A stretch of 64,000 nt of DNA, taken from positions 7,554,175 to 7,618,174 of the forward strand of contig JAQJVL010000004.1 of assembly GCA_035578905.1 (NCBI GenBank). The letters are read 5' to 3'. Position 1 is the stretch's first letter. Each line of letters begins with the position of its first letter. Made by a program: the position numbers and the translations under genes. Shown here piece after piece: positions 32,919-44,412 of this stretch. The notes beneath the pieces are model-generated. The model searched no databases and was not told the origin of the DNA. It saw only the letters and a program-made list of their open reading frames with translations. This DNA is from Stictocephala bisonia (taxonomy: Eukaryota; Arthropoda; Insecta; Hemiptera; Membracidae).

Positions 32919-35900
32919 ATGATTCCGAATCTTTTATTACGATTTAAAAGTTTGACCCAATTTAATATTTTAGACAAATGTTATAAAGGGCTAACTACTC
33001 CACAAATTGTGCAGCATTTTACACAAAGAATTATCTTGCTCAACAGAGGCTGTCATAGTATTGGTTATGATAAAGAATTAAATTTTATTGACTTCAGTAG
33101 CACAATTACAGAAGAAGAGAAATGTACTATATTAAAGAACATGTTGATTTTTGATTCATATTTAAGCACAGATGAAGAAAAATCTCTTCTCGGTGAGATA
33201 GAGCCATATATGAAAAGGTTACGCTATGAATTTGATCACTGGGACAATGTAAGTAGGCTTCATTAATCACCTACTCTCAAACAGGTAATTCTGAACAATT
33301 TCTTCATCAATTTCATTATGGTATATATTAGTATGTCGTACCAGATATCATTAGAAACACAAAATGTGTGCCCAGACCTAAATGTTGGAAATGTCAAATC
33401 ATGAATTATTTTGGATATGTCATAGAGTTTTAATGAACTAATTTTATTTATTTATTATTTTTACTAACCAAAATTAACTACCACATTACTAGTAAAGGTA
33501 AAAAGGTAGGCTTAGTGGCCTTTACAGGCCTACCATATTAAATACTGTGTACAAAAAATCTATGAGTTTATGCCCTTAATTATCATTTTAGAAGAGTTTT
33601 AAAAGTATGGGTAGATCACGTGTGCTTTATTGCAATCAAGCGACTAGCGAGTAACGGCAGGCAGGATGAGTGGAAGCCTCAGCAGAGTGAGGAGCCTTAA
33701 ATTACTCACAAGCTAATTAACAGGTTAAGTGTTAGACTAGGTTAAGTGTTAGAGAGGGCTCCTTAGCCCTAACTTCGCCTGGTAAAATAAGACAATCATT
33801 AACTTTTATCTTTAACTTGAAGCTCCCACACGTCTCCATCCACATTAATTATGAGACAGTGCTACAGTATAGCGGATTTCAGTTGCCCCTAATGCTGGAT
33901 GCACCACCTTAGTTTTAAAAAATGACTATTTGAAAAACAATTAAAAATAATAGGTCATACTGAGAAACGGTACATTAACATGAATATATCATTTCTCCTG
34001 GTATAAAATTGCACATATTGTCTGACTGATATATAGCAATTACTTTTAAAGGATTTTGCCAACATGGTGGCTCAGTAGCTAAGGCTTTGGATTGCGGGGT
34101 CCAAGGTTGGAATCCCCAAATGAGCTAACCGTCGGTACTTCACTTATTGACTAAAGTTCACAAACAGGACATGAGGCCCAAGTGAACTGACAAGTAAATT
34201 AACAAAATTACTTTCATATTTTATTCAAGCAGTGCATTTGTAAGCGATCAGTGAAAATGTACATGGTAAGAAGGTAGGTCATTAAAATAGTGTGGTGTGA
34301 ATAGTAAAGGTGAAAAATATTGGTATAGGCCTAACTGAAGTGATCTTATAAGAATTCTATATTATATTTTTACGCTCACCTGATAAAGATGTGTTTTAAT
34401 TTTTGAATATATTACTTGCTTCAGGTTATCCATGGATTTAGAGAAACAGAGAGATTACATTGGAATAAAGAAAACACAAAAATCATTAATCGTGTTCGAG
34501 AATGTGCCTTTTTACCAGAAAGCCCTCAGCTTCAACATATTCATATTTTGGATCTTGCTGAAGATGGTTATATAAAGCCACACATAGATTCTGTCCGAGT
34601 ATGTATTGATACTTAAGTTTTAAATTTACTTTTATAATTTTGTCAAAATAGTATTTAGAGGTGTTAAACCCTGTTAGTAGGTTCGTACGATATTGTGAGT
34701 TTGGTAGATTTAAATTTATCAATGTTTCTCAATATATGATTTTTTTGGGTTAGATATATCAACAACAATGCAGTGGTCTGGAATATTAGTTTTTAATTTG
34801 GAAGTTTAGGTAGTTGTGGGAGTATTTAAAAGTAATCAATTCTTAAATTTTTTCACTAAGCAAGTTTGCTGAGCCAAATTTAGATTGGTCTAATACACTC
34901 AAAGCTGGGTTTTTGCATTTAAATTTCTATAGACTTAATTAATGCTAATCAGAATAACCTAATATTACAAATGTGTGACTCCAAATCATGGAAATTGTTG
35001 AAACTGATTTTATATAATTTTGCTAATAAAACGCTTCATTTGGAGCTTCTGTTTTGGTTACATCATTGGCAATGATTAGACTGGACAGGTTCTGATGCCT
35101 GTCAATTGAATTAATCTGTTATATGGTGCCCTGGCTATTTTCACTGTTTTAAAGTATAATATTCTTTCTGAATTGGTAAGGCCAAATTTTATTCTCAGAT
35201 TAGCTAACCTCTTTAATTTTATTACAAAATTAAATTACTACTCTGATAATTTATTCTAGCAGCTATTTTGGCTCGCTGATGCCATAACCAGCAAGCTGGA
35301 ATGACCTTCATGGTAATTGACATTTCCTTCCACAAATCTTTCTAAGGCTGATCTCAGTGTTTCCTCCTTCCCTCCCAGGATATGTCCTATCTAATTTCTC
35401 TTTCTTTTCTTTATGATCTGTAGAATTTGCCTTTCCTTGCCAACTATTTTCAACAGGTACCCACCCACCCATCGAGGGCCGCCCAGAGACTTGGTGGTCC
35501 AGGGCAAAGTTTAACATGTGGCCCCTCCCTTCACTTCACTTCACTTCAAAATACAGTAAATTTAATTCAGTATAATTACTCTAGTGGTCAAATATACTAT
35601 AATTGATATTTTATTTTTAGCACATTCTACAATATTATTACCATCTCTTTCATTAGATTTTAGTATCATAACAAGTGTTTACTGTAATTAAGATTCCTAT
35701 TCATGAACGTTTTCTCAGGGTGACCCGTCTACAGTGGTATTGACTCACCCACTCACCCATATATGCACAGTAGAAATGACCTGTCCACTCACCTCTACAC
35801 GTACAGTAGAATTGAATTCACCCAAATAAAAAATATCCATATGAACATAAATATTGCTCTTATAGTCATGTGTGCTTTCCTACTTACCTCATAGTAATCA

Positions 35901-38900
35901 AAAGTTCGGTCACTCCTCTCTTCTTGTGGCTTAAAGAATCTCATGTGGCTCAGCTCAAAGCCAAGTACCAACGTATAAGCAGTAACTGTAACATAAAGTG
36001 GAATTGTACTAGAACATATTGCAAAAGAGTTGCAGCTGATCTTGTAGATGCAAAATTAGATACTATATCCTCTCCAATTGTCTTCCCCACTACCTAAACA
36101 GAATTATCTTATGGGCTCAATTTAATAAAACAAGATTCAATTGGCAACCTCTAATAAAAAATAACTCAAGCCTTGTATCAATAAAGTTGAATCAGAAATT
36201 GAATCAGTCAAAGAAAATGACACTGATGGTAATCAACTATATGAAGATAGTATTTTTCAATTGCAAGGAAATATTATTTTATACAACCTAACAGAATTAG
36301 ACCAGATTTCCTCAACTAGAGAAGCAAATTTTCATGGAATCTCATTAAGGATTTCTTTGGTCTTATGCATTACCGAGTTCAGATAACTTAAGTTCGCGAT
36401 TTCAGATTCAGAAAGAGACTCTGTAACAAAACTTGTCCTCTTGAAATCTGCATGCCTACTGAAAACTAAATTCAATAAGTTATTATTATTATTATACATG
36501 AAAAAAAATAGCATAGGTACAAGAGACTGTAGGTTGGAGGAGTGTTTGTGTGTATAGCTTGAGGTGTACACAAAACTAGCTATTGTCGAGATCCAGCTTG
36601 TAACTAGCCGTTAGGTGAGAATCTACGACAAAATCGCGCGTTATACCTGGCTAAAGGTGGTCATAAATAATTATCGATGTGGATGTGACAAAATAGCTCG
36701 TCCCCACCCCTTCCCGGAAGCGCTATTTTGTCACACCCCAAACTACCTGATCTACCCAGTTCTACCTGTTACCTATCTGCTATGAAAGCTCTGGTTAAGT
36801 TACTTATTTCAGTTAAATAACTACTTACTCTGCTTAAGTGCCACTTATTTTGTAGTGTTGTTGAATAGAATGAAATAAAGCCTATAAGTAATTTTGTAAT
36901 CTGGATGTTTTGCAATGCAATAATAATAAATTGTACATAATTTTAACCATACTATCCAAGTTACCAGTTATTTGAGTCGTTGCTGAGCTAGCAGTAGCGA
37001 AAAGGATTTATGGAAAAGGAAAACAAAAATACATGACCGATTACACAACAAAACATGTATTTGGTACAAAAACTGTATAAAACTCAACTTTGCTAGATGT
37101 AAACAACAAAGTATGGATTTAAAAAACTGTTTACACTTGACTGTCAAGTTTACCTATACAAATTTACATATAGGTTTTATTTCATTCTATTGAACAACTC
37201 TACAAAATAAATATTGCAGTCAATATTTTTTGACACAACATAAATAATCACAAATATAACCTAATCATAACTTTTAACGTAGGATTTCCTAGAGGTGATG
37301 GGTGGCTGATGCAGTATATACATGTATGTATTGACATAGTGTAATGTTTCCGAATTAAAAATTTAGTATTCGGTTTGATTTGTTACTATATGCTATTTAC
37401 ATGTTTAGCAAACACTATGAAAAATAAAAACGACATGCTATATGTTATTTACATTTAACAATCACTAAGAAAAATAAAATGAAACACTGAATACACCCTA
37501 GGATTAAATAATAAAATCAAACTCAAAACGTAATCAAAACATGAATTTTTATGTCTAAGAAACCCTAAATTTCTAAATCGTTAGTAAATACTTGTAGTAG
37601 AATCACGAATTTTATATTTGTTGCAACGGTTTTCCGTTAAGTATTGTGGGTTGGAAAGTATTGTAGCAATTTTTTACATTTCGATAATTTACTATAAAAG
37701 ATGATCCCGTGAAATAGAGGGTAACATTATTGAATATTTATGTTGTTGAAGTTCAGCCAAAATCTGTTCTATACTATAGTCTATTAAGACTATACATCTT
37801 CAAAAACTATAATTGGTGAAAATAATGATAAAACTATTGGTGCACTAGTTTCAAGCTTCTCAGCCTGTGTTGTGAACCCTTATCAAACCCATGTCAAACT
37901 CTACCCGTGGGGGTACGACATTATAGCGTGTTGAGACCATGCACGATTTTGTCACACTTAGATGAATTTCTCTCTGACAGGTTGACAGATTTTTGACACA
38001 CGCTACGTTGTCGGTCTCCCGTTTGGTGACCACTGGCACAGAGCATTCAGAACCAATTACTTGTCATCACTTAAATAAAACATAATTGAATGTAGTAGAT
38101 CCATGCTTTTATACAATATGTATGAATTCACTAATTCATTTCTTTTACAGTTTTGTGGAAACACAATTGCTGGGCTAAGCTTATTAACAGATGCTGTGAT
38201 GCGGCTTGTACATGATAAAGACGAAACAAAATTCTTTAGTGTTTTATTAAAACGTCGCTCTTTGTATATTATGAGGTGAGTACAGTATTTTAAAATATTG
38301 TTTATGTTGATAATTTAGAAGGGTTAAGATCCTGCACATACACTCTTTTTATACCTCAAAACAAGATTCCATTAGTTTTGTACAATTTAACATAGACAAG
38401 TTGTATGTTAAATATAACAATATAACAACAAAGAAGTTGTAACACAGTCATGATATTTTCAAAAGTAGTATGATTCTATTTGTTGTATGACACTTAAAAG
38501 TTGAAGGGGGTTCAATAAATCAGCTGTGAATGATTTTCAAGCAAAGTTTATTAATATTAAATGACATCTTAATAAAATTGTGGTTATCAGAATATCCAGG
38601 ATTGAATTGTGCAAGAGTCTACTCAAGGTTCCTATACAGCAGGTTGTCTCATTCTCATATGGTCTATATAAGCCGAGTTGTGACGTTAGAGGGAGACCTC
38701 CAACCATAGAATAGGTTTATTACTTACTCTATCCGTCCAACACGGCATGCTGAACAATTAAAACTACACACCAAAAACCATTACTATCTCGTTATTAAGA
38801 TTATTTTAGAATTATTTAAATTTCTGATTTTAATATTATTCGGCTATTAATACAAACTGGAATGGCACACCTCACTTCAGGCATTTCACAAACATAGTCA

Positions 38901-41900
38901 TATGAATTCACAAATATTCAAAACAAAGCCATACCACAGTATAAAACACCATATTCAAAATTAATCAACAACGGATATCAGATGTTTTGTGTTGTTCCAG
39001 TTTGTTTTGTTAACAGCGGTGAAGGTAGAAAAAACACAGCTGATGCCTCCCTATGATATTATTGCTACCTGTGCGATATGGATGCGTACTTGTATGAGAC
39101 AACCTTTTGTATAGGAACCTTGGAGTCCCACTATTGAAGCGTGCACAATGATCTATGGGGCCGTCCCTAAATTATGTAACACCTGAAGGGGGAGGGGGTT
39201 TTTTGACAGCGTTATTCACAGTTACGGGGGAGGGAGGGGTCGACACAGCCTTATGTAACTATTAAACCTCAACAATTTGTTTGGATTCATTCACAAAATT
39301 TGATTGTTTTTTCTCAAAATGCAAGATTAAAAGATTATTTTAAAGTTATCCTTAAAGTATATCCTTGATAATACACCTACAATAGATATTCCATATAATT
39401 GGAATATTTGTGCCTGTAGTTTTGTTGGTTAGTAAGGCTCGCAACCACAGCTGGTTTAAACTGCATTACATTTACATGGGACTACACTAGCGCTCCACAA
39501 TCACAAAAACAGCAATCTTGAGTTTTAAAATTTAACCTATAATGGGAAATCTATTTGTGTATAAAATGACAGTATATTCTCCCCATTAGAAAACATACAG
39601 AAGTCTAAACAATGGCTTTATCATAAATCAAAGTATCATTACCTTATCATAAATAGATATGTTGAAATCAGTTAGCCATTGACTACAGCTTTTTACAATT
39701 TTTGTAACAGATGTCGATTTAATTGTGATATTGTGTAAATGTTCAATGAGGAGTGTAGAAATGCAATAGAGGAGAGGAAAAAGGCAAAACAGAAGTGGCT
39801 ATTGAGTGAAACTCAAGAAAATAAAAACAATTACCAAAGACTAAACCAGGAAGTGAACAGGAGACTAAGAACTGCAAAAAGGAAGTTCTTGAGAGAACAA
39901 TTGGAAAGAGCAGAAAAAGATAGAACATGTAACAACGCTAAGGACTTCTATCGGACAGTTCGTTTTTTTAAAAAAGGATTCACTCCAAACAGTTTTGGGA
40001 TCAAAGATGCTCAAGGGAGAGTAACGTGCAATCAAGGAGAGTGCCTCAAAATATGGAAAGAATATTTTGAGAAACTCCTAAATGGGGAAACAAGCAATGA
40101 TAGTGCGAATGAAACATATCAAAATGCACAACCATTCATTGAAGAACCGTCATTGGAAGAAGTAAAGGAAGCTATAGCGTCACTGAAGAATGGGAAGGCC
40201 CCAGGAGAAGATGGCATACCAATTGAAGCTTCAAAATGTGGAGGGAAGTCATTAAAGGAAGAAATTCATAAGCTCATTCTGAAAATTTGGAATGAAGAAA
40301 AATTACCAGATGAATGGAAGGTAGCGCTAATCGTACCAATTCATAAGAAAGGGGACAGACAGAACTGTAGCAACTATAGAGGAATATCTCTCATTAAAAC
40401 TACATATAAAATTTTATCCAAAATCGTGAACAAGAGAGTAACAGAGTATGGAGAAGAAATGCTGGATGATCATCAGACAAGATTCAGAAGAGGTAAATCA
40501 ACCACAGACCAACTGTTCATCTTAAAACAAGTCATCTCAAAGTACTGGGAATTTGACAAAACCACACATATCCTTTTTGTTGACTTCAAAAAGCGTATGA
40601 CAGTATAAACCGTAAACATCTATGGGAAACACTTAAAGGATATGGAAAACCAGAGAAATTAGTGAAGATGGCAGAGATTTGTATGGAAGAATCAAAATGT
40701 AAAGTAAAAATAAACAATGAATATTCAGAGACATTTGAAATAAACACTGGCGTAAGACAAGGAGATGGGTTATCACCTTTACTGTTCAATCTGGCAATTG
40801 AAAACGCACTAAAAAGAACAAAAAGTTTGAATGAGGGTCTGTGGATAGACGCAAAGATCAAATTATTGGCTTTCGCAGATGATGTAGCCTTATTAGCCGA
40901 AAACGAGGACGGTCTCAAACATCTGGCTGAGGAGCTCATTACTCAAGCAAAAATAGTAGGCTTAGAAATCAATGAGGAAAAAACCAAATATCTTAAAATA
41001 GAACGGAATGCATTAGAAAGAGAGCAGGTTTTAGAAGTGAATCCATATAAATTCAATAGTTGTGAAAAATTCAAATACCTTGGTGTCACTATTGATCAAC
41101 AAAATAAAGAAGAAACAGAAATTGAAACAAGGTTACTGAACGGAAATAGGTGCTATTGGGCCTTAGGAAAAATGTTGAAAAGCAAAACCTTATCAAGAAG
41201 AACCAAAGAACAAATGTACAAGACAATTATAAGGCCAGTAGTCCTATATGGCTCTGAGGTATGGACAATGAGCAAGAAAACAGAAAGGCGATTAGTAACC
41301 TTTGAAAATAAAGTATTAAGAGCAATATATGGGCCAGTGAAAGAAGAAGAACAATGGAGAATAAGGAAAAATCAGGAACTTAGAGAATTGTTTAAGGAAG
41401 CAGACATAGTAGCAGAAGGAAAATCAAGACGACTCAGATGGGCAGGCCATGTAAACAGAAGGAAGGAGGAATCTGTATTGAGAAGAGTAATGGAAGGAAG
41501 ACCAGCAGGAAGAAGACCTTTGGGTCGACCAAGGCTGAGATAGAAAGATCAGGTGCAAAGGGATATGAGGAAAATGGGAGTGGAAGAAGAGATGATGCAA
41601 GACAGGAGGAAGTGGAGGCAAATTGTTGGCGAGGCCAAAAACCTTTTACGGTTTGAGTGGCCAACTAAGTAAGTAAGTAAGTAAGTAATTGTGTAAATTA
41701 TCATATCAACATATCATCAGTAGATGATGATGGTACAACAATTATTTCAATGAAGATAGTCAAGTATGATCACAAAATACACCAACCTAGCTAGACCTGG
41801 GTCCACTTTTACATAGCTATGTGTTTTAATCTTCATATTTAAATTTGTTATAATATATGTTAATTTACAATCTGAAGCCTAATGAATTTAATAAAATGTA

Positions 41901-42185
41901 AATTTCATGTATTAAGCTGTCACTTTGATAAGGTAGAGACTTGTACATGTATTTGCTTTTGTTTTACATACAAGTTATTTTTAAGTACCTTATGGCGCTT
42001 TAAGTATTCGATATTGTATATTTTTGTGAATTAAATTAAAATGTTTCAGAGATGCAGTTAGATATGACTACACACATGAAGTCTTGTCAAACAATGAATC
42101 ACAGTTCAAACAAGAGAAAATTGTAAAGAAGAGAAGAATTTCAGTTATATGTAGAAATGAGCCTTCGCCAGAAACTAAAACTTAA
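32919..42185 (+). CDS. ALKBH7: ALKBH7, mitochondrial AlkB-family dioxygenase, 4 exons
   Basis: Fe(II)/2-oxoglutarate-dependent dioxygenase; the family member ALKBH7 is mitochondrial and linked to necrotic cell death and mitochondrial RNA metabolism. Exons: 32919-33248, 34425-34598, 38151-38275, 42050-42185, with GT/AG junctions (phases 0, 0, 2), giving 254 residues (human about 221). The start ATG follows an in-frame stop at 32889; the N-terminus MIPNLLLRFKSLTQ suits a mitochondrial signal. Conserved blocks: YEFDHWD, IHGFRETERLHW, GYIKPHIDS (iron ligands His and Asp), FCGNTIAGLSLL, RYDYTHEVL (iron ligand His) and RRISVICR (2-oxoglutarate Arg). All key residues are present. Introns 2 and 3 hold MITEs and intron 3 an RTE-like LINE. 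Confidence 0.95.
33722..33817 (+). mobile_element. SINE 3' fragment in ALKBH7 intron 1
   Basis: GGTTAAGTGTTAGAGAGGGC and the following CCTTAGCCCTAACTTCGCC match the tail part of the SINE at 61644-61860 almost exactly. The first GGTTAAGTGTTAGA is locally duplicated. The tRNA-like head is missing. Confidence 0.85.
34062..34200 (+). mobile_element. Possible tRNA-derived SINE relic in ALKBH7 intron 1
   Basis: TGGCTCAGTAGC resembles an A box and GGTTGGAATCC a decayed B box (GGTTCGAATCC) at roughly tRNA spacing. A non-tRNA body follows but no clear tail. It would be an old copy of a different SINE family. Confidence 0.45.
35711..35825 (+). repeat. Minisatellite, about 3 units, in ALKBH7 intron 2
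   Basis: Degenerate C-rich units: GACCCGTCTACAGTGGTATT, then GACTCACCCACTCACCCATA, then a variant with ACACGTACAGTAGAATTGA. Same family and orientation as 9136-10366. Confidence 0.75.
36684..36735. repeat. Hairpin in ALKBH7 intron 2
   Basis: TGTGACAAAATAGC at 36684-36697 is repeated exactly on the other strand at 36722-36735 around a C-rich 24-base loop. Nearby sequence repeats related ACAAAATCGCG and GATTTTGTCACAC words, suggesting the remains of a larger inverted-repeat element. Confidence 0.65.
36847..37208. mobile_element. MITE with 40-bp inverted ends, ALKBH7 intron 2
   Basis: The left end ATTTTGTAGTGTTGTTGAAT and on to 36886 matches, on the other strand, 37169-37208 at about 36 of 40 positions. 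The element is 362 bp with no coding capacity. No confident target duplication was identified. Confidence 0.75.
38623..39122. mobile_element. MITE of 500 bp in ALKBH7 intron 3
   Basis: The ends CAAGGTTCCTATACAGCAGG and (other strand) CAAGGTTCCTATACAAAAGG continue as TTGTCTCAT, giving inverted repeats of about 29 bp with two mismatches. The flanks GAGTCTAC and GAGTCCCA look like a diverged 8-bp target duplication, which would fit a hAT- or P-like element. The interior has no transposase. Confidence 0.75.
39741..41687 (+). mobile_element. RTE-like LINE inserted in ALKBH7 intron 3
   Basis: 5'-truncated non-LTR retrotransposon, 1947 bp, in the same orientation as the host gene. It is flanked by an exact 11-bp target duplication ATTGTGTAAAT (39730-39740 and 41688-41698) and ends in a TAAG repeat typical of RTE-like tails. 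Coding starts at the junction: ASLKNGKAPGEDGIPIEASK, HKKGDRQNCSNYRGISL, then one frameshift near 40590 inside the FVDFKK(A)YDS block. The second frame has TGVRQGDGLSPLLFNLAIEN, LLAFADDVALLA (FADD) and the thumb region up to GRPAGRRPLGRPRLR, with a late stop at 41540. The endonuclease is missing. Few lesions mean it is fairly recent. Confidence 0.93.
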
Positions 42186-42518
42186 TTTTGAATCATTTGA
42201 TGCTTGATATTCTCCAAAACTTCTGGTGTCAACCACTTCAAAGGACTATTTACAATATGTACATGTTGTAAATTAAGCTAGTGTACATGTTCTAAAGAGT
42301 ACTTTGAAATGGTTAACATTATAAGCTGTGGAGAGTATCAACGAACAGCGTTCATTTAAGGTTTATAACTAGAAATAAAAACATCTAATACTTCATTAAC
42401 CCCCTAAGGGAAAAAGAAGGGGCTGTATTTTCTTAATGGTTACCTTTTTGCAGGCTGTTGTTAAAAATATTTTTTTAGTGTAAAGTACCTATGTTTGGTA
42501 TCATTTTGTTTGTGTATT

Positions 42519-42524
42519 AATAAA
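42519..42524 (+). terminator. Candidate ALKBH7 poly(A) signal
   Basis: AATAAA about 335 bases after the stop codon. Another AATAAA lies at 42374-42379. Either could be used. Confidence 0.5.
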
Positions 42525-42949
42525 TATTTAAATAGTATTCTGTTGTTTTCCTTAAATATTGAATTCAGTCTTTTATAATTGCACTTATTTTGTATAATTG
42601 CATGTGTTACATTAATGGTAACTCCTATTCATAATTAGCTGCTAGTTGCTTGGAAATTAATTACATAATCCATGATAAACAGGTAAATGCTAAATGCTCT
42701 TGAATGAAATGATATAAGGTGTTAGGTCTTCTAAGAATATTCCATGTATTGGTATTGGTCAATTGCATCTGTTGCTTGATGCACTGCCGGAGCTGTTACA
42801 GAACCATTTGGCCTAAGTTGCATCAGTCTTTTTTAAATATAGACACTGTGGTATAACCTCCATGCATGCTCATTGGTCACCTGCATGTGCTGGTTGATTA
42901 TTGCCAGTTGACTAGTTCTGCCTCACTGTACCCATGCCCCAACTATAGA

Positions 42950-43023
42950 CCTATGTTGTGTGTGGCTTTTTTTTATGTTGGCTGAGCCTATGTTGTGTGT
43001 GGCTTTTTTTTATGTTGGCTGAG
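42950..43023. repeat. 37-bp tandem duplication
   Basis: Two copies of a unit starting CCTATGTTGTGTGTGGC and ending TATGTTGGCTGAG, essentially identical. No function is evident. Confidence 0.85.
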
Positions 43024-43140
43024 CTGTTTGCTATGTTACTTCTCGCCTTAAATGCATGTGACCTCCGCAGACCAGTGTCGTATAGAACTAGAGGTAGTAT
43101 ATACCATAATACCAAATAATTAAAAGATTTCAAATTTTAA

Positions 43141-43412
43141 ATGTCAAAGAAACAATCTGGAGCTCAGTGGCGGAAGCTATCAAGAGAAAGTGAAGCAGCT
43201 CATGATGCGCTTCTAAATAAAGTTCCTAATCTAACAACTTTTTTTACCTCTTCTCAACCATTTGCTTCATCTTTGGTTTCAGACTCCCAAAAGAATAATA
43301 AACAAAAAGAAACTCTTGCTGGAGACCATTTACCTGATTGTGACGTTGCTTCTCAGCAACTGCAGACTCCGGTTGAAATGTCAACTTCAAATAACTCTAC
43401 TGTACTTCCAAG
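43141..43412 (+). pseudogene. Outer hAT transposase, N-terminal part
   Basis: The frame from ATG 43141 (MSKKQSGAQWRKLSRESE, then NKVPNLTTFF) is the N-terminal start typical of ZMYM1-like hAT transposases. The open frame runs unbroken for about 90 codons until it meets the terminal repeat of another hAT at 43413. The rest of this gene is not downstream in this position; matching C-terminal pieces reappear on the same strand after 48105. It was therefore split by the inner element. Confidence 0.7.
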
Positions 43413-43907
43413 CATGGGCGGAGTTAGACCTTGTATGTTGGGGGGGGGCACAAGTAACAAGTTTACCATGCATTAAATTTCCTGTATCCTACTTTTTCCG
43501 GGGGTCTGGAGGACATTTTTAAAAATTGCAGCTTAAAAACATGACATTTAGGTACCTTTTTTGAATGAAAAATATTTAAACCCAGAACATGAAATTGATG
43601 TTTGTTTTTATCAAACATAAACATAATATTGGTTGTATAGCAATATAAACCAGGTATATATATATTTACTTTCTACAATAGAACGGTCTCATATTGTCAA
43701 GCAATGTAACCTTTATATTAACACTTTAACACTACAATATTAGCGCTAAAGTAAGCTAAGAGTATAGGTGGTTAGTTCGATTAAATATGAAATCGAAACT
43801 AACAATATTATTTCATTATTCTATTATAATTAACAATTAACGACGGAATAATTGTTGTTTTGTCTATATATGACTATTTCTTTATATAACCATCAATCAT
43901 AAAGAAC

Positions 43908-44020
43908 ATAATATGTTCAAATTATATAATTTACAATAAAACCAATATATTTTTAATTTTTAAGTTAAAAATTAAAAATATATTGGTTTTATTGTAAATT
44001 ATATAATTTGAACATATTAT
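43908..44020. repeat. Perfect 113-bp hairpin (56-bp arms, 1-bp loop)
   Basis: Bases 43908-43963 are the exact reverse complement of 43965-44020, with a single G between. The sequence is AT-rich (ends ATAATATGTTCAAATTATAT). It lies in the 3' non-coding part of the inner hAT element. Confidence 0.95.
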
Positions 44021-44092
44021 TAAGTGACCAATATCAACTCTCAACTTCACTAATAAAGAACATAGTTTATTATAAAGAACAACCACCAATAC

Positions 44093-44162
44093 CCACCCGC
44101 CCATCCATACACGTACAGTGATATTGACCCACCCGCCCACCCATACACGTACAGTGATATTG
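44093..44162 (+). repeat. Minisatellite, two 36-bp units inside hAT
   Basis: Two C-rich units with ACCCATACACGTACAGTGAT and ATTGACCCACCCGCCC, spaced 36 bases apart, shortly after the hairpin and between the hAT end and its transposase. Confidence 0.85.
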
Positions 44163-44354
44163 AATCAACATCACTTCAATTTATGCAAAAAAGGATAAAT
44201 TGTTGGAAGTGTGTCAAACCTAATAAAAATTACAATAATAAGTTTAATGTCTTTTAAGTTTTTGAACTCCTCTTTGAGTATATTTGTTTTCTTATTTTCT
44301 ACAATAATATTCTAAAACATTTGCGAAATTAAAGAATTAGTGTATAAAATAGTG

Positions 44355-44412
44355 TATGAACGTACAGTGGTATTGACGCACCCACCCACCCATACACATG
44401 CAGTGGTATTTA
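44355..44412 (+). repeat. Minisatellite, about 1.5 units, at hAT gene end
   Basis: GTACAGTGGTATTGACGCAC, then CCACCCATACACATGCAGTG: one full and one partial unit directly downstream of the hAT dimerisation domain. The transposase frame reads into it. Confidence 0.8.
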
